Below the pieces are notes generated by a model. That model saw only the letters and a program-made list of their open reading frames with translations. It did no database searches and was not told the DNA's origin. Of a DNA stretch of 24,739 nucleotides, positions 1 through 5,627 are shown one piece after another. Source of the DNA: a virus; IMG/VR virus record IMGVR_UViG_3300029319_000482, positions 1-24,739 of that record, one strand, 5' to 3'. Positions within the stretch are counted from its first letter, which is position 1. Every line of letters begins with the position of its first letter. The position numbers and the translations under genes are program-made.

Positions 1-222
1 GGCCACCTTTTCAAATGCTTCTGCCATAATCTCATGATGTCTTCCATGAATAAAAGAGGGCCACATTAACTTTACAAACGGAAGAAAATTTTCTCTTGCT
101 GTTTCTTTTTCTTTTACGGATTCATATTCTTCTATTAAAGCAAGTATCTCTTTTTGCTGCTCTGGCGGCAAGCCACTTATCTTTTCAAGATTCCCTTTTA
201 ATAGATGACTAAGATCATTCAT
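1..222 (-). CDS. terL: Terminase large subunit, N-terminal part (continues past left edge)
   Basis: The frame starts with ATG at 222 and is open for 74 codons to the window edge, so only the N-terminus is visible. It ends with a segment reading FVKLMWPSFIHGRHHEIMAE, typical of the stretch just before the adenine-binding/Walker A region of large terminases (a tryptophan-proline element and the GRHH motif). The family packages DNA into proheads, using an ATPase and a nuclease domain; both lie outside this window. The start overlaps the end of the upstream small gene by 8 bases (TGA at 217-215), so the two are probably translationally coupled. A leftward promoter lies at 538-565 and terS lies upstream on the same strand. 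Family call from the N-terminus alone, but the packaging context supports it. Confidence 0.82.
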   Translation of the reverse strand, partial: MNDLSHLLKGNLEKISGLPPEQQKEILALIEEYESVKEKETARENFLPFVKLMWPSFIHGRHHEIMAEAFEKVA

Positions 223-442
223 AAATATCTCTATTGATAGGAGGCCGGTTCTCAATAATGTTTCTTGCCAACTCTATCATCCATAAACTCTCCTTGTCTT
301 CAACTGAAGAAGACACATAAAGCATTCTATCACCATTCTCATCTGTAGACCATCCAATTATGATAGCTTCATCTAATTCACGCTCTTCTAGATTTTCAGG
401 AGGGTTTCTGTAATCGTCTAAAGATACTACATTGTCTGACAA
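215..442 (-). CDS. Small conserved-type phage protein upstream of terL (TTG start)
   Basis: A 75-residue acidic soluble protein beginning MSDNVVSLDDYRNPPE with a central IIGWSTDENGDRML stretch and an SSVEDKESLWMIELAR helix. This resembles small unnamed proteins often seen near phage structural or packaging genes. The start is TTG at 442-440. It is favoured because AAGGA lies 7 bases upstream and no in-frame ATG or GTG gives a better fit. No catalytic motif or membrane segment is seen. It is the first gene after the 538-565 promoter and overlaps the terL start, so it is probably co-expressed with the terminase. Function unknown. Confidence 0.75.
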   Translation of the reverse strand: MSDNVVSLDDYRNPPENLEERELDEAIIIGWSTDENGDRMLYVSSSVEDKESLWMIELARNIIENRPPINRDIYE

Positions 443-483
443 ATAATGTTCCTTTGCAATATATATAAATATAATATTTATAT

Positions 484-514
484 ACTTCTTTAGTATCTAT
501 ATAAACTTCTTTAG
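484..514. repeat. Pair of direct repeats 21 bp apart (possible operator)
   Basis: ACTTCTTTAG occurs at 484-493 and again at 505-514, inside a 16-base similarity with two differences. The centre-to-centre distance of 21 bp is two helical turns. The repeats lie just downstream of the leftward promoter at 538-565, between its start site and the first gene. A repressor or activator site is possible but unproven. Confidence 0.35.
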
Positions 515-537
515 AATATTTATATATATTATAATTT

Positions 538-565
538 ATTATACTTTCTTTTTTATTTTTGACAA
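538..565 (-). promoter_or_regulatory. Sigma70-type promoter for the terL transcript
   Basis: Read on the minus strand: TTGTCA (565-560), a 16-base spacer, then TATAAT (543-538). Transcription would start near 531 and run into the small gene at 442 and terL. The -10 is a perfect consensus and the surrounding DNA is very AT-rich. Activity is inferred from the sequence only. Confidence 0.6.
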
Positions 566-600
566 TAGAAAAAAAGTAAATTTGTTAAAATTTTATATTT

Positions 601-700
601 GAGTGTGCAGAATAACGTGCGGCTGTGTGTAGCCACGGCCGTGTCACATGGGTGGGTGTGGGTAGGTGGGGTCAAGCCTAGTACAAAAAAATTTTAGACC
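601..700. other. G-rich, palindrome-rich island between terS and terL (possible packaging site)
   Basis: The 443-780 spacer holds no gene. Most of it is A/T, but about 600-700 is G-rich. It contains a hairpin (GGCT 621-624 with AGCC 631-634), a perfect 10-bp palindrome CACGGCCGTG (634-643), and a quadruplex-type run with G3 or G4 tracts at 650-652, 654-656, 660-662 and 668-671 (loops of 1, 3 and 5). Packaging-initiation sites (cos or pac) often lie beside terS, so this is a candidate. That role is inference. Confidence 0.4.
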
Positions 701-762
701 GGACACAATCAAAAAAAATTATAATCGAAAATAGAAATAATAAATATATCGTGACTAGCTGT

Positions 763-782
763 AAAACTTTACGTAACTTTTT
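763..782. repeat. Dispersed palindrome, copy 1
   Basis: AAAACTTTACGTAACTTTTT, a near-match to the 20-bp palindrome AAAACTTTACGTAAAGTTTT. It ends on the last bases of terS (stop at 783-781). With copy 2 it brackets terS exactly. Confidence 0.7.
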
Positions 783-1323
783 ATTTATTAATTATTGTGT
801 TTAGCTTTGTTAATAATTCACTTTCAATTTCTGTCGATGTTCTATCTCTTTTATCTTGTATGTTTATATTAGTTTCAAATATTCCTAAATTCTTACCTAA
901 CATTTCCAAAGCCTTTAATCTAACGTGATCAGTTATATTTGTATCGTCTGCCATCTGTTCAATCTTCTTTAATATTGTTTCAATTTTACTTTCAGACAGT
1001 TTGACTTCATTCATGCGATGTAGACGCTGTTTTTGCTCTAATAGATGATTTATAAATATCCCAATGTTATCCTTAGATCTTAATCTACTAGCTAACATTC
1101 TTAGAGTGTTAGGCTTGATATCTTTACTTACATTGTAGTTGTTACGATATGCATCAATTAATTTCATGCCCTTTTCCCCGTTACGCCCCACGACATCATA
1201 GCAAAAGCCTCGCATTTTCTCGCTCAAATCTGATCCCATAACTTTATTATTTTTAGTCTTGTTTTTATCTTTATCGTTATTTGCAACGAGTGTTAATTTT
1301 GTTTTATTTTTTTTATCTGACAT
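781..1323 (-). CDS. terS: Terminase small subunit-like protein
   Basis: 180 residues from ATG at 1323, chosen because GAAAGG lies 7 bases upstream; a longer frame would need TTG at 1338 inside that site. The lysine/asparagine-rich N-terminus (about 1-30) is followed by a helical DNA-binding-like block (about 38-100). This has the small-terminase pattern: Phe-containing helix, 'G..G.KLIDAYRNNY', then a Leu/Ser/Arg helix and 'I...INHLLEQK'. A C-terminal helix reads HVRLKALEMLGKNLGIFE, typical of Terminase_2-type small subunits. Small subunits recognise viral DNA and load the large subunit. It is upstream of terL on the same strand, separated by a 338-base spacer. The palindrome copies at both ends are odd. 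Assigned by pattern and context. Confidence 0.68.
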   Translation of the reverse strand: MSDKKNKTKLTLVANNDKDKNKTKNNKVMGSDLSEKMRGFCYDVVGRNGEKGMKLIDAYRNNYNVSKDIKPNTLRMLASRLRSKDNIGIFINHLLEQKQRLHRMNEVKLSESKIETILKKIEQMADDTNITDHVRLKALEMLGKNLGIFETNINIQDKRDRTSTEIESELLTKLNTIINK

Positions 1324-1335
1324 TTTTTTACCTTT

Positions 1336-1357
1336 CAAAACTTTACGTAAACTTTTG
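1336..1357. repeat. Dispersed palindrome, copy 2
   Basis: Core AAAACTTTACGTAAACTTTT at 1337-1356. It lies immediately upstream of the terS ribosome binding site, a position suited to an operator in the 165-base divergent region between terS and the rightward gene. The rest of 1324-1488 is AT-rich with no clear consensus promoter. Confidence 0.75.
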
Positions 1358-1488
1358 GTCTGATGTTCTAACGACCTGCGACATTTAACTTATACTAACA
1401 TTTAATAATCTTTTCGTGTAGGTCATGAAAATAATTAAATTAATTTCAGAAAAAATCAAACCTCATTCGTAATAATTTATAACAACTA

Positions 1489-1776
1489 ATGGAGATCAAA
1501 TTGAATAACATAAAATTAAACGACAAAGTAAAGACCAATCAAATTACATCAAGACCATTAAAAGAAAATGAAATTGTCAGATATATGAAATTACCGGATG
1601 GTCAAAAAATAGGTCTTAATAAAAATGGACATTCTAATGTTAATATTCGTGAATGGGATATTGATGCAAATTGGATTGTAAAAAAAATAACTGAAAAAAG
1701 AATTGGATTGGTTCACAAAAATAATCCTAATGGCAAACCTAATTTATATCTTGCCCCTCATTTTATTAAAAAGTGA
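1489..1776 (+). CDS. Small unknown protein, first gene of rightward block
   Basis: Up to 95 residues. The ATG at 1489 has no ribosome binding site, while its own GGAG (1491-1494) lies 6 bases before an in-frame TTG at 1501. The true start may therefore be TTG 1501 (91 residues), matching the GGAGA-spaced starts used elsewhere here. The protein is basic, Asn/Lys-rich and beta-like (MKLPDGQKIGLNKNG, REWDIDANWIVKKI), ending LAPHFIKK. No membrane segment or known motif. Divergent from terS. Function unknown. Confidence 0.6.
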   Translation: MEIKLNNIKLNDKVKTNQITSRPLKENEIVRYMKLPDGQKIGLNKNGHSNVNIREWDIDANWIVKKITEKRIGLVHKNNPNGKPNLYLAPHFIKK

Positions 1777-1910
1777 TGGGCAAATATTGCATAAATAATA
1801 GAATGGCATTTAATGGCGTTTTAAGCGTCATACAGCCACGAAACGATATTCATGTATGTTATTACATATTTCTTTATTTCAGCGTTTTTGTTAGTGACAT
1901 TGACTTTGGT

Positions 1911-1959
1911 AAGGTTAGGTAAAATAAAGTAAAATAATGTTAAATAAAGTAAATTATAT
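1911..1959 (+). promoter_or_regulatory. Five in-phase decamers (curved-DNA/UP-element-like)
   Basis: About 50 bases built from roughly 10-bp units, three of them very close: TAAAATAAAG (1920-1929), TAAAATAATG (1930-1939), TTAAATAAAG (1940-1949). A-tracts repeated each helical turn bend DNA, and this run ends directly at the -35 element at 1962. It may act as an UP element. Bases 1777-1910 hold nothing recognisable. Confidence 0.5.
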
Positions 1960-1961
1960 AC

Positions 1962-1995
1962 TTGTTATTTAGAGTGAAAATTATTATATATAGGG
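1962..1995 (+). promoter_or_regulatory. Promoter in front of structured RNA
   Basis: TTGTTA (1962-1967), a 17-base spacer, TATATA (1985-1990), then AGGGAGAC. The sigma70-like spacing is ideal. The TATAGGGAGA at the start site also matches the initiation end of T7-class single-subunit RNA polymerase promoters, although the upstream half of a T7 promoter is not well matched. Either reading puts +1 at about 1993, where the structured RNA begins. Confidence 0.55.
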
Positions 1996-2176
1996 AGACA
2001 GCCTCTGTACGGCAAAACTGAACTGATTAGTGAAACATGGTATCAGTAGGAGTTGGGATGCTCCTCGAATTTTGGCAAGGATACAAAAGACACTCACAGC
2101 CCCCACAATGAAGATCGATGAGATTGCTCTATGGGCTAGGTAGGAACTACTAATGTTTTGCTCTATAGAGGCTGTT
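1993..2176 (+). ncRNA. Candidate multibranched structured RNA of about 180 nt
   Basis: The ends pair perfectly: ACAGCCTCT (1998-2006) with AGAGGCTGT (2167-2175). Internal helices fit inside: CAAAA 2013-2017 with TTTTG 2070-2074; ACTGAT 2022-2027 with ATCAGT 2042-2047; AGGAG 2048-2052 with CTCCT 2061-2065, directly stacked on the previous one; AGCCC 2098-2102 with GGGCT 2133-2137, holding CAAT/ATTG; and GTAG 2140-2143 with CTAC 2147-2150. TTGCTCTAT occurs twice (2124-2132, 2158-2166). No start-to-stop gene explains the region. It sits between a promoter and the first small gene (2209), so it may be a stable RNA, a long structured leader or a riboswitch. I do not recognise the family. Confidence 0.6.
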
Positions 2177-2208
2177 ACAATTTAATCAAAATAAAATGGA
2201 GAACTATT

Positions 2209-2478
2209 ATGGAAAAGCAATTAATTAATGTCGTTCAATATCATTCAGTCATGAATAAATGGATGATCGTTAGAGCCAATTCTACAATCGATTATAAAGA
2301 TGGGAATGGTCAAGTTGTTAAAAAATTATTTGGAACTAGAGATAAGGCTTTGAGTTACATCAAAGAGAATTACAGATCTACAGTACATAAATTTTATCCA
2401 AAGACTTTTTATTTTAATAAAAATGGGCAAGGCTTACGACCTTTTAATTGGCACTCGCCTAGTGCTTACAATCTTTAA
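2209..2478 (+). CDS. Small unknown protein after structured RNA
   Basis: 89 residues from ATG at 2209, with GGAGA 6 bases upstream; a longer frame from 2158 would run through the structured RNA and lacks a ribosome site. It begins MEKQLINVVQYHSVMNKWMI and contains KLFGTRDKALSYIKENY, a beta-strand then helix pattern common in tiny phage proteins. It is basic and soluble. The next small gene also begins MEK after a near-identical leader (TTTAATCAAAA plus AATGGAGA). Function unknown. Confidence 0.7.
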   Translation: MEKQLINVVQYHSVMNKWMIVRANSTIDYKDGNGQVVKKLFGTRDKALSYIKENYRSTVHKFYPKTFYFNKNGQGLRPFNWHSPSAYNL

Positions 2479-2480
2479 TT

Positions 2481-2532
2481 GCACTACTTAGGGCAGTATT
2501 TATTTACTGCCCTTGTTAGTTCAATTGAACTA
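2481..2532 (+). repeat. Two-hairpin intergenic cassette, copy A
   Basis: 52 bases: AGGGCAGTA 2490-2498 pairs with TACTGCCCT 2505-2513, followed by a 16-bp palindrome TAGTTCAATTGAACTA (2517-2532). It follows a small gene directly. A second 52-base copy is at 2956-3007, where a stem G-C pair is replaced by A-T on both sides, so pairing is conserved. It could be a processing site or weak terminator. Confidence 0.65.
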
Positions 2533-2535
2533 CAT

Positions 2536-2583
2536 AGACCACGTAATATAGAGTAGATTAAGTTGCGAAAATTTACGTGGTCT
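2536..2583 (+). other. Hairpin in leader of the 2614 gene
   Basis: AGACCACGTA (2536-2545) pairs perfectly with TACGTGGTCT (2574-2583) across a 28-base loop, directly after cassette A and before the next gene's leader. There is no T-run after it, so a processing or stability role is more likely than termination. Confidence 0.5.
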
Positions 2584-2613
2584 TTAACTTTAATCAAAAA
2601 AATGGAGACTATT

Positions 2614-2802
2614 ATGGAAAAAAGAACTTGGCAAATATCTTGGTTCATTGGTCATGGCAAAACTAAATCAGTTTTGGAAACAGTAGATCCATCTGACTAT
2701 GTTGATAAATACATGGAAAGGGAGACACTAAGGGATGAGGCTTATACAAAGTATAAATTACATCCGGAAAAAATGGTCATGATCAAAGAATATAAGCAAT
2801 AG
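2614..2802 (+). CDS. Small unknown protein
   Basis: 62 residues from ATG at 2614, with GGAGA 6-7 bases upstream. The longer reading from a TTG at 2563 has no ribosome site and starts inside the leader hairpin. The product is charged, with aromatic residues near the start (RTWQISWFIGHGKTKS) and a helical acidic/basic remainder (DYVDKYMERETLRDEAYTKY). No motif recognised. The next gene starts 8 bases after its stop. Function unknown. Confidence 0.65.
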   Translation: MEKRTWQISWFIGHGKTKSVLETVDPSDYVDKYMERETLRDEAYTKYKLHPEKMVMIKEYKQ

Positions 2803-2810
2803 GAGAGACT

Positions 2811-2954
2811 ATGAAAAAATACACTTTCAAAGTAACGATCGAGGGAATGAATGGATACCTCACGTATACAGTTGAGGCGAACTCAAAAGATGAGGCTGTC
2901 CAAAAAGTATACGATGATGCTGAGAAATTGCCCACAATCGTTTACGATATCTAA
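2811..2954 (+). CDS. Very small unknown protein (47 aa)
   Basis: ATG at 2811 with AGGAGA 5 bases upstream, ending TAA at 2954. The product begins MKKYTFKVTIEGMNGYLTYT and continues VEANSKDEAVQKVYDDAE. The beta-beta-alpha layout with a 'SKDEAVQKV' helix is common among tiny phage proteins. It is followed immediately by the second hairpin cassette. A frame overlapping it from 2851 is rejected in its favour. Function unknown. Confidence 0.7.
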   Translation: MKKYTFKVTIEGMNGYLTYTVEANSKDEAVQKVYDDAEKLPTIVYDI

Positions 2955-2955
2955 T

Positions 2956-3007
2956 GCACTAATTAGAGCAGTAATAACTACTGCTCTTGCTAGTTCATTA
3001 GGAACTA
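2956..3007 (+). repeat. Two-hairpin intergenic cassette, copy B
   Basis: Same length and order as 2481-2532. AGAGCAGTA (2965-2973) pairs with TACTGCTCT (2979-2987), and TAGTTC (2991-2996) pairs with GAACTA (3002-3007). Relative to copy A the stem carries a paired change (G-C to A-T). Confidence 0.65.
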
Positions 3008-3033
3008 AATTAATCAATACATTGGAGTACTAA

Positions 3034-4230
3034 ATGCTTAAAAATAAAATAAATTTAGCTTATGAAAAATATGATTATTCAAAAAAAGAAATAGCTGAAC
3101 ATACCAAGATTATTAAATCTATGGTTAGAAAATGCATGAACCATTTAAAGAAAAAAGAATATGAATTAGACATCACTAAATATGATGTTGATAAGGCAGT
3201 AGCTGTAACTAAAATTATTAACACTAAAAGTGCCGGTGCAACTAATGCATGCAGAAATAAAATTCAAATTAATCTTAGTTATTGGCAACACCATAACGAA
3301 AAGCATTTTCATAAAGAATATGACAGCTTTAATAATGATCCTCATATTGGTGGCAGACAATGCCTCAACTTAGATCATGCTTATTTAGTTAGTGTTAGTC
3401 ATGAGGTTGCCCATCATGTGCAATATGCAAAGGCAAAATATATCAAAAGATTTAGAGGCAATTATCGAAAGCCTCATGGAGATTGTTTCAAAGCAATCTA
3501 CAGATATTTAAGAAGAGATTTAATAAATCCTATCATTGATAAGGATCTATTGGATGACAACCAACAAACTGCAACATTAAAAACCAAGGAGGTACTAATG
3601 CAGAAAAACAAAACTTTGATATCAGATGATATCGTTAAACAAATCGCTGAACAAGAGCAACAGCATAATGTTTTAAAGGGATCTAATAAGCAAAACTCAT
3701 CTGAGATGAGTGCTATTAGATTAGATCAATATGCTACAGCGATGATCCCAATTAATCAGATTGCAAGAACTGATACCGGCAATATTTCAGAGGATGCAAC
3801 CAATGAATTATTGACCACGTTCCAAGTTCGATGCGACATGACAAAAGGTCAAGCTGATCTTTTTAAACGTAACTGTGTCTTGTTTACTAACAAGCATGAC
3901 TTACCAAAAAGTAATTTGACCAAGACTTACATCATGGATCTATTTAAAAAGTTGGATATCAAATCTCAAGCAAGTTTGATTAATCACAACAAGGGCGATG
4001 ATGTTAAGTCTCCATTGGATACAATCATTGATAAGTTGGTAGGTTTAACAACCAAGACCGGAAAGCAAAGGGATGGTCTGATCATGACAAAAAAAGAGTT
4101 GGAAGACTTTGAGATCAGATTAAAGAATAGATTTGAGATTGCTGATAAAGGTCGCAATGCTGTTAAGGATGCAGAGACAGAGCAAAAAGTTATCGATGAT
4201 GTAACTGATGCTCTTCTTGATGCATCATGA
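3034..4230 (+). CDS. SprT-like zinc metallopeptidase with C-terminal extension
   Basis: 398 residues; ATG at 3034 with TTGGAG upstream. The first half (about 60-170) is SprT-like: a helical lead-in, NKIQINLSYW, then SVSHEVAHHVQ with the zinc-binding, catalytic HExxH, and a third candidate ligand in KPHGDCFKAIYRYL. SprT/Spartan-type proteases cleave proteins, including those crosslinked to DNA. The second half (about 189-398) is Lys/Asp-rich, helical and without a known fold, and may be a separate product because AAGGAGG precedes an in-frame ATG at 3598. It heads a group with the MoxR ATPase and the VWA/zincin protein. The protease call rests on motif spacing; substrate unknown. Confidence 0.65.
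   Translation: MLKNKINLAYEKYDYSKKEIAEHTKIIKSMVRKCMNHLKKKEYELDITKYDVDKAVAVTKIINTKSAGATNACRNKIQINLSYWQHHNEKHFHKEYDSFNNDPHIGGRQCLNLDHAYLVSVSHEVAHHVQYAKAKYIKRFRGNYRKPHGDCFKAIYRYLRRDLINPIIDKDLLDDNQQTATLKTKEVLMQKNKTLISDDIVKQIAEQEQQHNVLKGSNKQNSSEMSAIRLDQYATAMIPINQIARTDTGNISEDATNELLTTFQVRCDMTKGQADLFKRNCVLFTNKHDLPKSNLTKTYIMDLFKKLDIKSQASLINHNKGDDVKSPLDTIIDKLVGLTTKTGKQRDGLIMTKKELEDFEIRLKNRFEIADKGRNAVKDAETEQKVIDDVTDALLDAS
3598..4230 (+). CDS. Possible internal in-frame product of the SprT-like gene
   Basis: An ATG at 3598, in frame at residue 189, is preceded by AAGGAGG (3586-3592) with 5 bases between. This is the best ribosome binding site in the block, better than that of the full-length start. The 210-residue product would begin MQKNKTLISDDIVKQIAEQE and lacks the protease domain. 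The sequence between the domains (about residues 172-188) looks like a linker. Either one gene makes two proteins or two ancestral genes have fused through loss of a stop. No motif in the product. Confidence 0.45.
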   Translation: MQKNKTLISDDIVKQIAEQEQQHNVLKGSNKQNSSEMSAIRLDQYATAMIPINQIARTDTGNISEDATNELLTTFQVRCDMTKGQADLFKRNCVLFTNKHDLPKSNLTKTYIMDLFKKLDIKSQASLINHNKGDDVKSPLDTIIDKLVGLTTKTGKQRDGLIMTKKELEDFEIRLKNRFEIADKGRNAVKDAETEQKVIDDVTDALLDAS

Positions 4231-4244
4231 GCAAGGGGGATAAT

Positions 4245-4379
4245 ATGAATATCAAAGATGTTATCGATCAAATAACTTACATCAATGAGGATGTAGTAGA
4301 TGATAAGGAAAAAAGAAAACAACTGCATGAACTAGGTTGGAAACTCATTAATGCTACTCGCCCCAATGACAATGAGTAA
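4245..4379 (+). CDS. Very small unknown protein (44 aa)
   Basis: ATG at 4245 follows a G-rich ribosome site (AAGGGGGA). An in-frame ATG at 4227 overlapping the previous stop (ATGA) could add six residues. The product is acidic and helical: MNIKDVIDQITYINEDVVDD then KEKRKQLHELGWKLINATRP. Coupled to the upstream gene by near-overlap. Function unknown. Confidence 0.6.
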   Translation: MNIKDVIDQITYINEDVVDDKEKRKQLHELGWKLINATRPNDNE

Positions 4380-4397
4380 ACATCGAATGTACAACTT

Positions 4398-4440
4398 TGC
4401 ACAGATCTTAATGGTCTGTGCATGATTGTCCATCCGGACA
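4398..4440 (+). other. Tandem hairpins before the MoxR gene
   Basis: TGCACAGATC (4398-4407) pairs with GGTCTGTGCA (4413-4422), 10 bp with one U-G. TGTCC (4427-4431) pairs with GGACA (4436-4440). No T-run follows, so these look like processing or stability structures rather than terminators. A TTTAATCAAAA leader like that of the 2209 and 2614 genes follows. Confidence 0.5.
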
Positions 4441-4479
4441 GCCATGAAAATGGTTTAATCAAAAATAAGGAGTATTGAT

Positions 4480-5556
4480 ATGAGAATATCAGAAATAAAA
4501 AACGTAATGCAAAGTGTAATAATCCAAAACTACGAGAATATAAAAAAGGGAGCAAGTAAAGATAGACTTATCGCTTTGTATATTCAAGGTGGTGTTGGTC
4601 AAGGCAAGACCTCAGCAGTTAGATCTATGACTACTGATCAGCTAATTCTCGATGCTGTCCAAAGAATATTTGGTCAGAAGATTGATAAGTTAGAGTTTAG
4701 TAACTTAGGTTTAGCAATGTTCGATCCGGCAGAATTAGCCGGTTGGTGTGTGCCTAATGCAGATCAACAAAGCATGACTAGGCTTAGACCGGAGTTCTTG
4801 CCAAAAGATGGCTTTGGAATTTTATTTGTTGACGAGGTGGCTCAAGCTACTTTGATGCACCATAATATTTTTGGTCAGCTTGTAGATGAAAGAAGATTAG
4901 GTAATCATTACTTAGGCGATGGTTGGATAATCATATCGGCAGGCAATAGGCTCAAGGATAAAGCCGGAAGTAACAAGCTTCCGTCACAGCTTAGGGATAG
5001 ATTTACATATTTAGACCTAGAAATAGATCTTGACGATCTATTAAAATACTATGCTGAGAATAATGTAGATCCAAGGATCAGCAGTTGGCTTAAATTTGAC
5101 GATCAGTATTTATATGAGTTTGACGTAAATGCTGACAGCAACTGTACACCTAGATCAGTTGAAAGAGCATCGACCTTAATGAATTTAGGTTTGGACAGCT
5201 TATCTCTTAGAGGTGTTCTTAGTGGTCAAATTGGAGAGACAGCATCCGGATCTCTTATCGCTCATATGAAATTGTATGATAAGCTACCGGACTTTGACAG
5301 CTTAGTTAAAGATCCAAGTAATACAGCAATACCGGAAGACAGAGGAGTGCTGTATGCTCTTTGTGGATCATTGGCAAGTAAGATGACTATGGAGAATTGT
5401 TCTCCAATTCTCACTTATATGCAGAGAATACCGGAGCAAGAGTATATGGCTTTCATGCTTAAAGATGCAGTAATGAGAAATAAAACCTTAGTGACTAGTC
5501 CGGCAATGAAAGCTGTCTTGGGATCTCAAGGTAAGTTAAAAGACTTGTTACTTTAA
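4480..5556 (+). CDS. MoxR-type AAA+ ATPase
   Basis: 358 residues; ATG at 4480 with AAGGAG 7 bases upstream. Walker A is GGVGQGKTS (residues 37-45), Walker B is ILFVDEVAQA (about 113-122), a sensor-1-like IISAGNR follows near 150, then PSQLRDRF with an arginine-finger candidate. A helical lid domain follows. MoxR ATPases form hexamers and work with VWA-domain partners as chaperones that remodel or insert metals into target proteins. The next gene encodes exactly such a VWA partner, and a SprT-like protease precedes it. What it acts on in infection is not visible. Assigned from motifs plus pairing. Confidence 0.8.
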   Translation: MRISEIKNVMQSVIIQNYENIKKGASKDRLIALYIQGGVGQGKTSAVRSMTTDQLILDAVQRIFGQKIDKLEFSNLGLAMFDPAELAGWCVPNADQQSMTRLRPEFLPKDGFGILFVDEVAQATLMHHNIFGQLVDERRLGNHYLGDGWIIISAGNRLKDKAGSNKLPSQLRDRFTYLDLEIDLDDLLKYYAENNVDPRISSWLKFDDQYLYEFDVNADSNCTPRSVERASTLMNLGLDSLSLRGVLSGQIGETASGSLIAHMKLYDKLPDFDSLVKDPSNTAIPEDRGVLYALCGSLASKMTMENCSPILTYMQRIPEQEYMAFMLKDAVMRNKTLVTSPAMKAVLGSQGKLKDLLL

Positions 5557-5568
5557 TCAACTTGGTAT

Positions 5569-5593
5569 GTGGTATCCTGTAATGGGATACCAC
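5569..5593 (+). other. Hairpin between MoxR and VWA genes
   Basis: GTGGTATCC (5569-5577) pairs perfectly with GGATACCAC (5585-5593) across a 7-base loop. The palindromic repeat at 5596 follows, then TTTTTT, so partial termination between the two genes is possible. Confidence 0.5.
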
Positions 5594-5595
5594 GA

Positions 5596-5617
5596 CAAAA
5601 CTTTACGTAATTTTTTA
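5596..5617. repeat. Dispersed palindrome, copy 3
   Basis: Left arm and centre intact (CAAAACTTTACGTAA), right arm degenerate (TTTTTTA). It lies directly upstream of the ribosome binding site of the VWA gene. Confidence 0.6.
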
Positions 5618-5627
5618 GGAGTTATTA

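Noticed and set aside
1776-1922. 48-codon plus-strand frame starting at the TGATG after the 1489 gene
   Set aside because: No ribosome binding site, composition like random A/T-rich sequence, and it runs into the decamer/promoter region.
2022-2047. Possible second hammerhead core (CTGATTA...GAAAC) in the structured RNA
   Set aside because: The essential G8 is U, and no flanking stem III/stem I arrangement fits.
2851-3033. 60-codon frame between the 2811 gene and the SprT-like gene
   Set aside because: Conflicts with the better-supported 2811-2954 gene (AGGAGA site) and crosses the covarying hairpin cassette.
4277-4555. Minus-strand frames opposite the SprT-like and MoxR genes
   Set aside because: Antisense to well-supported genes; Phe/Leu/Ser-rich composition is typical of reverse frames of A/T-rich coding DNA.
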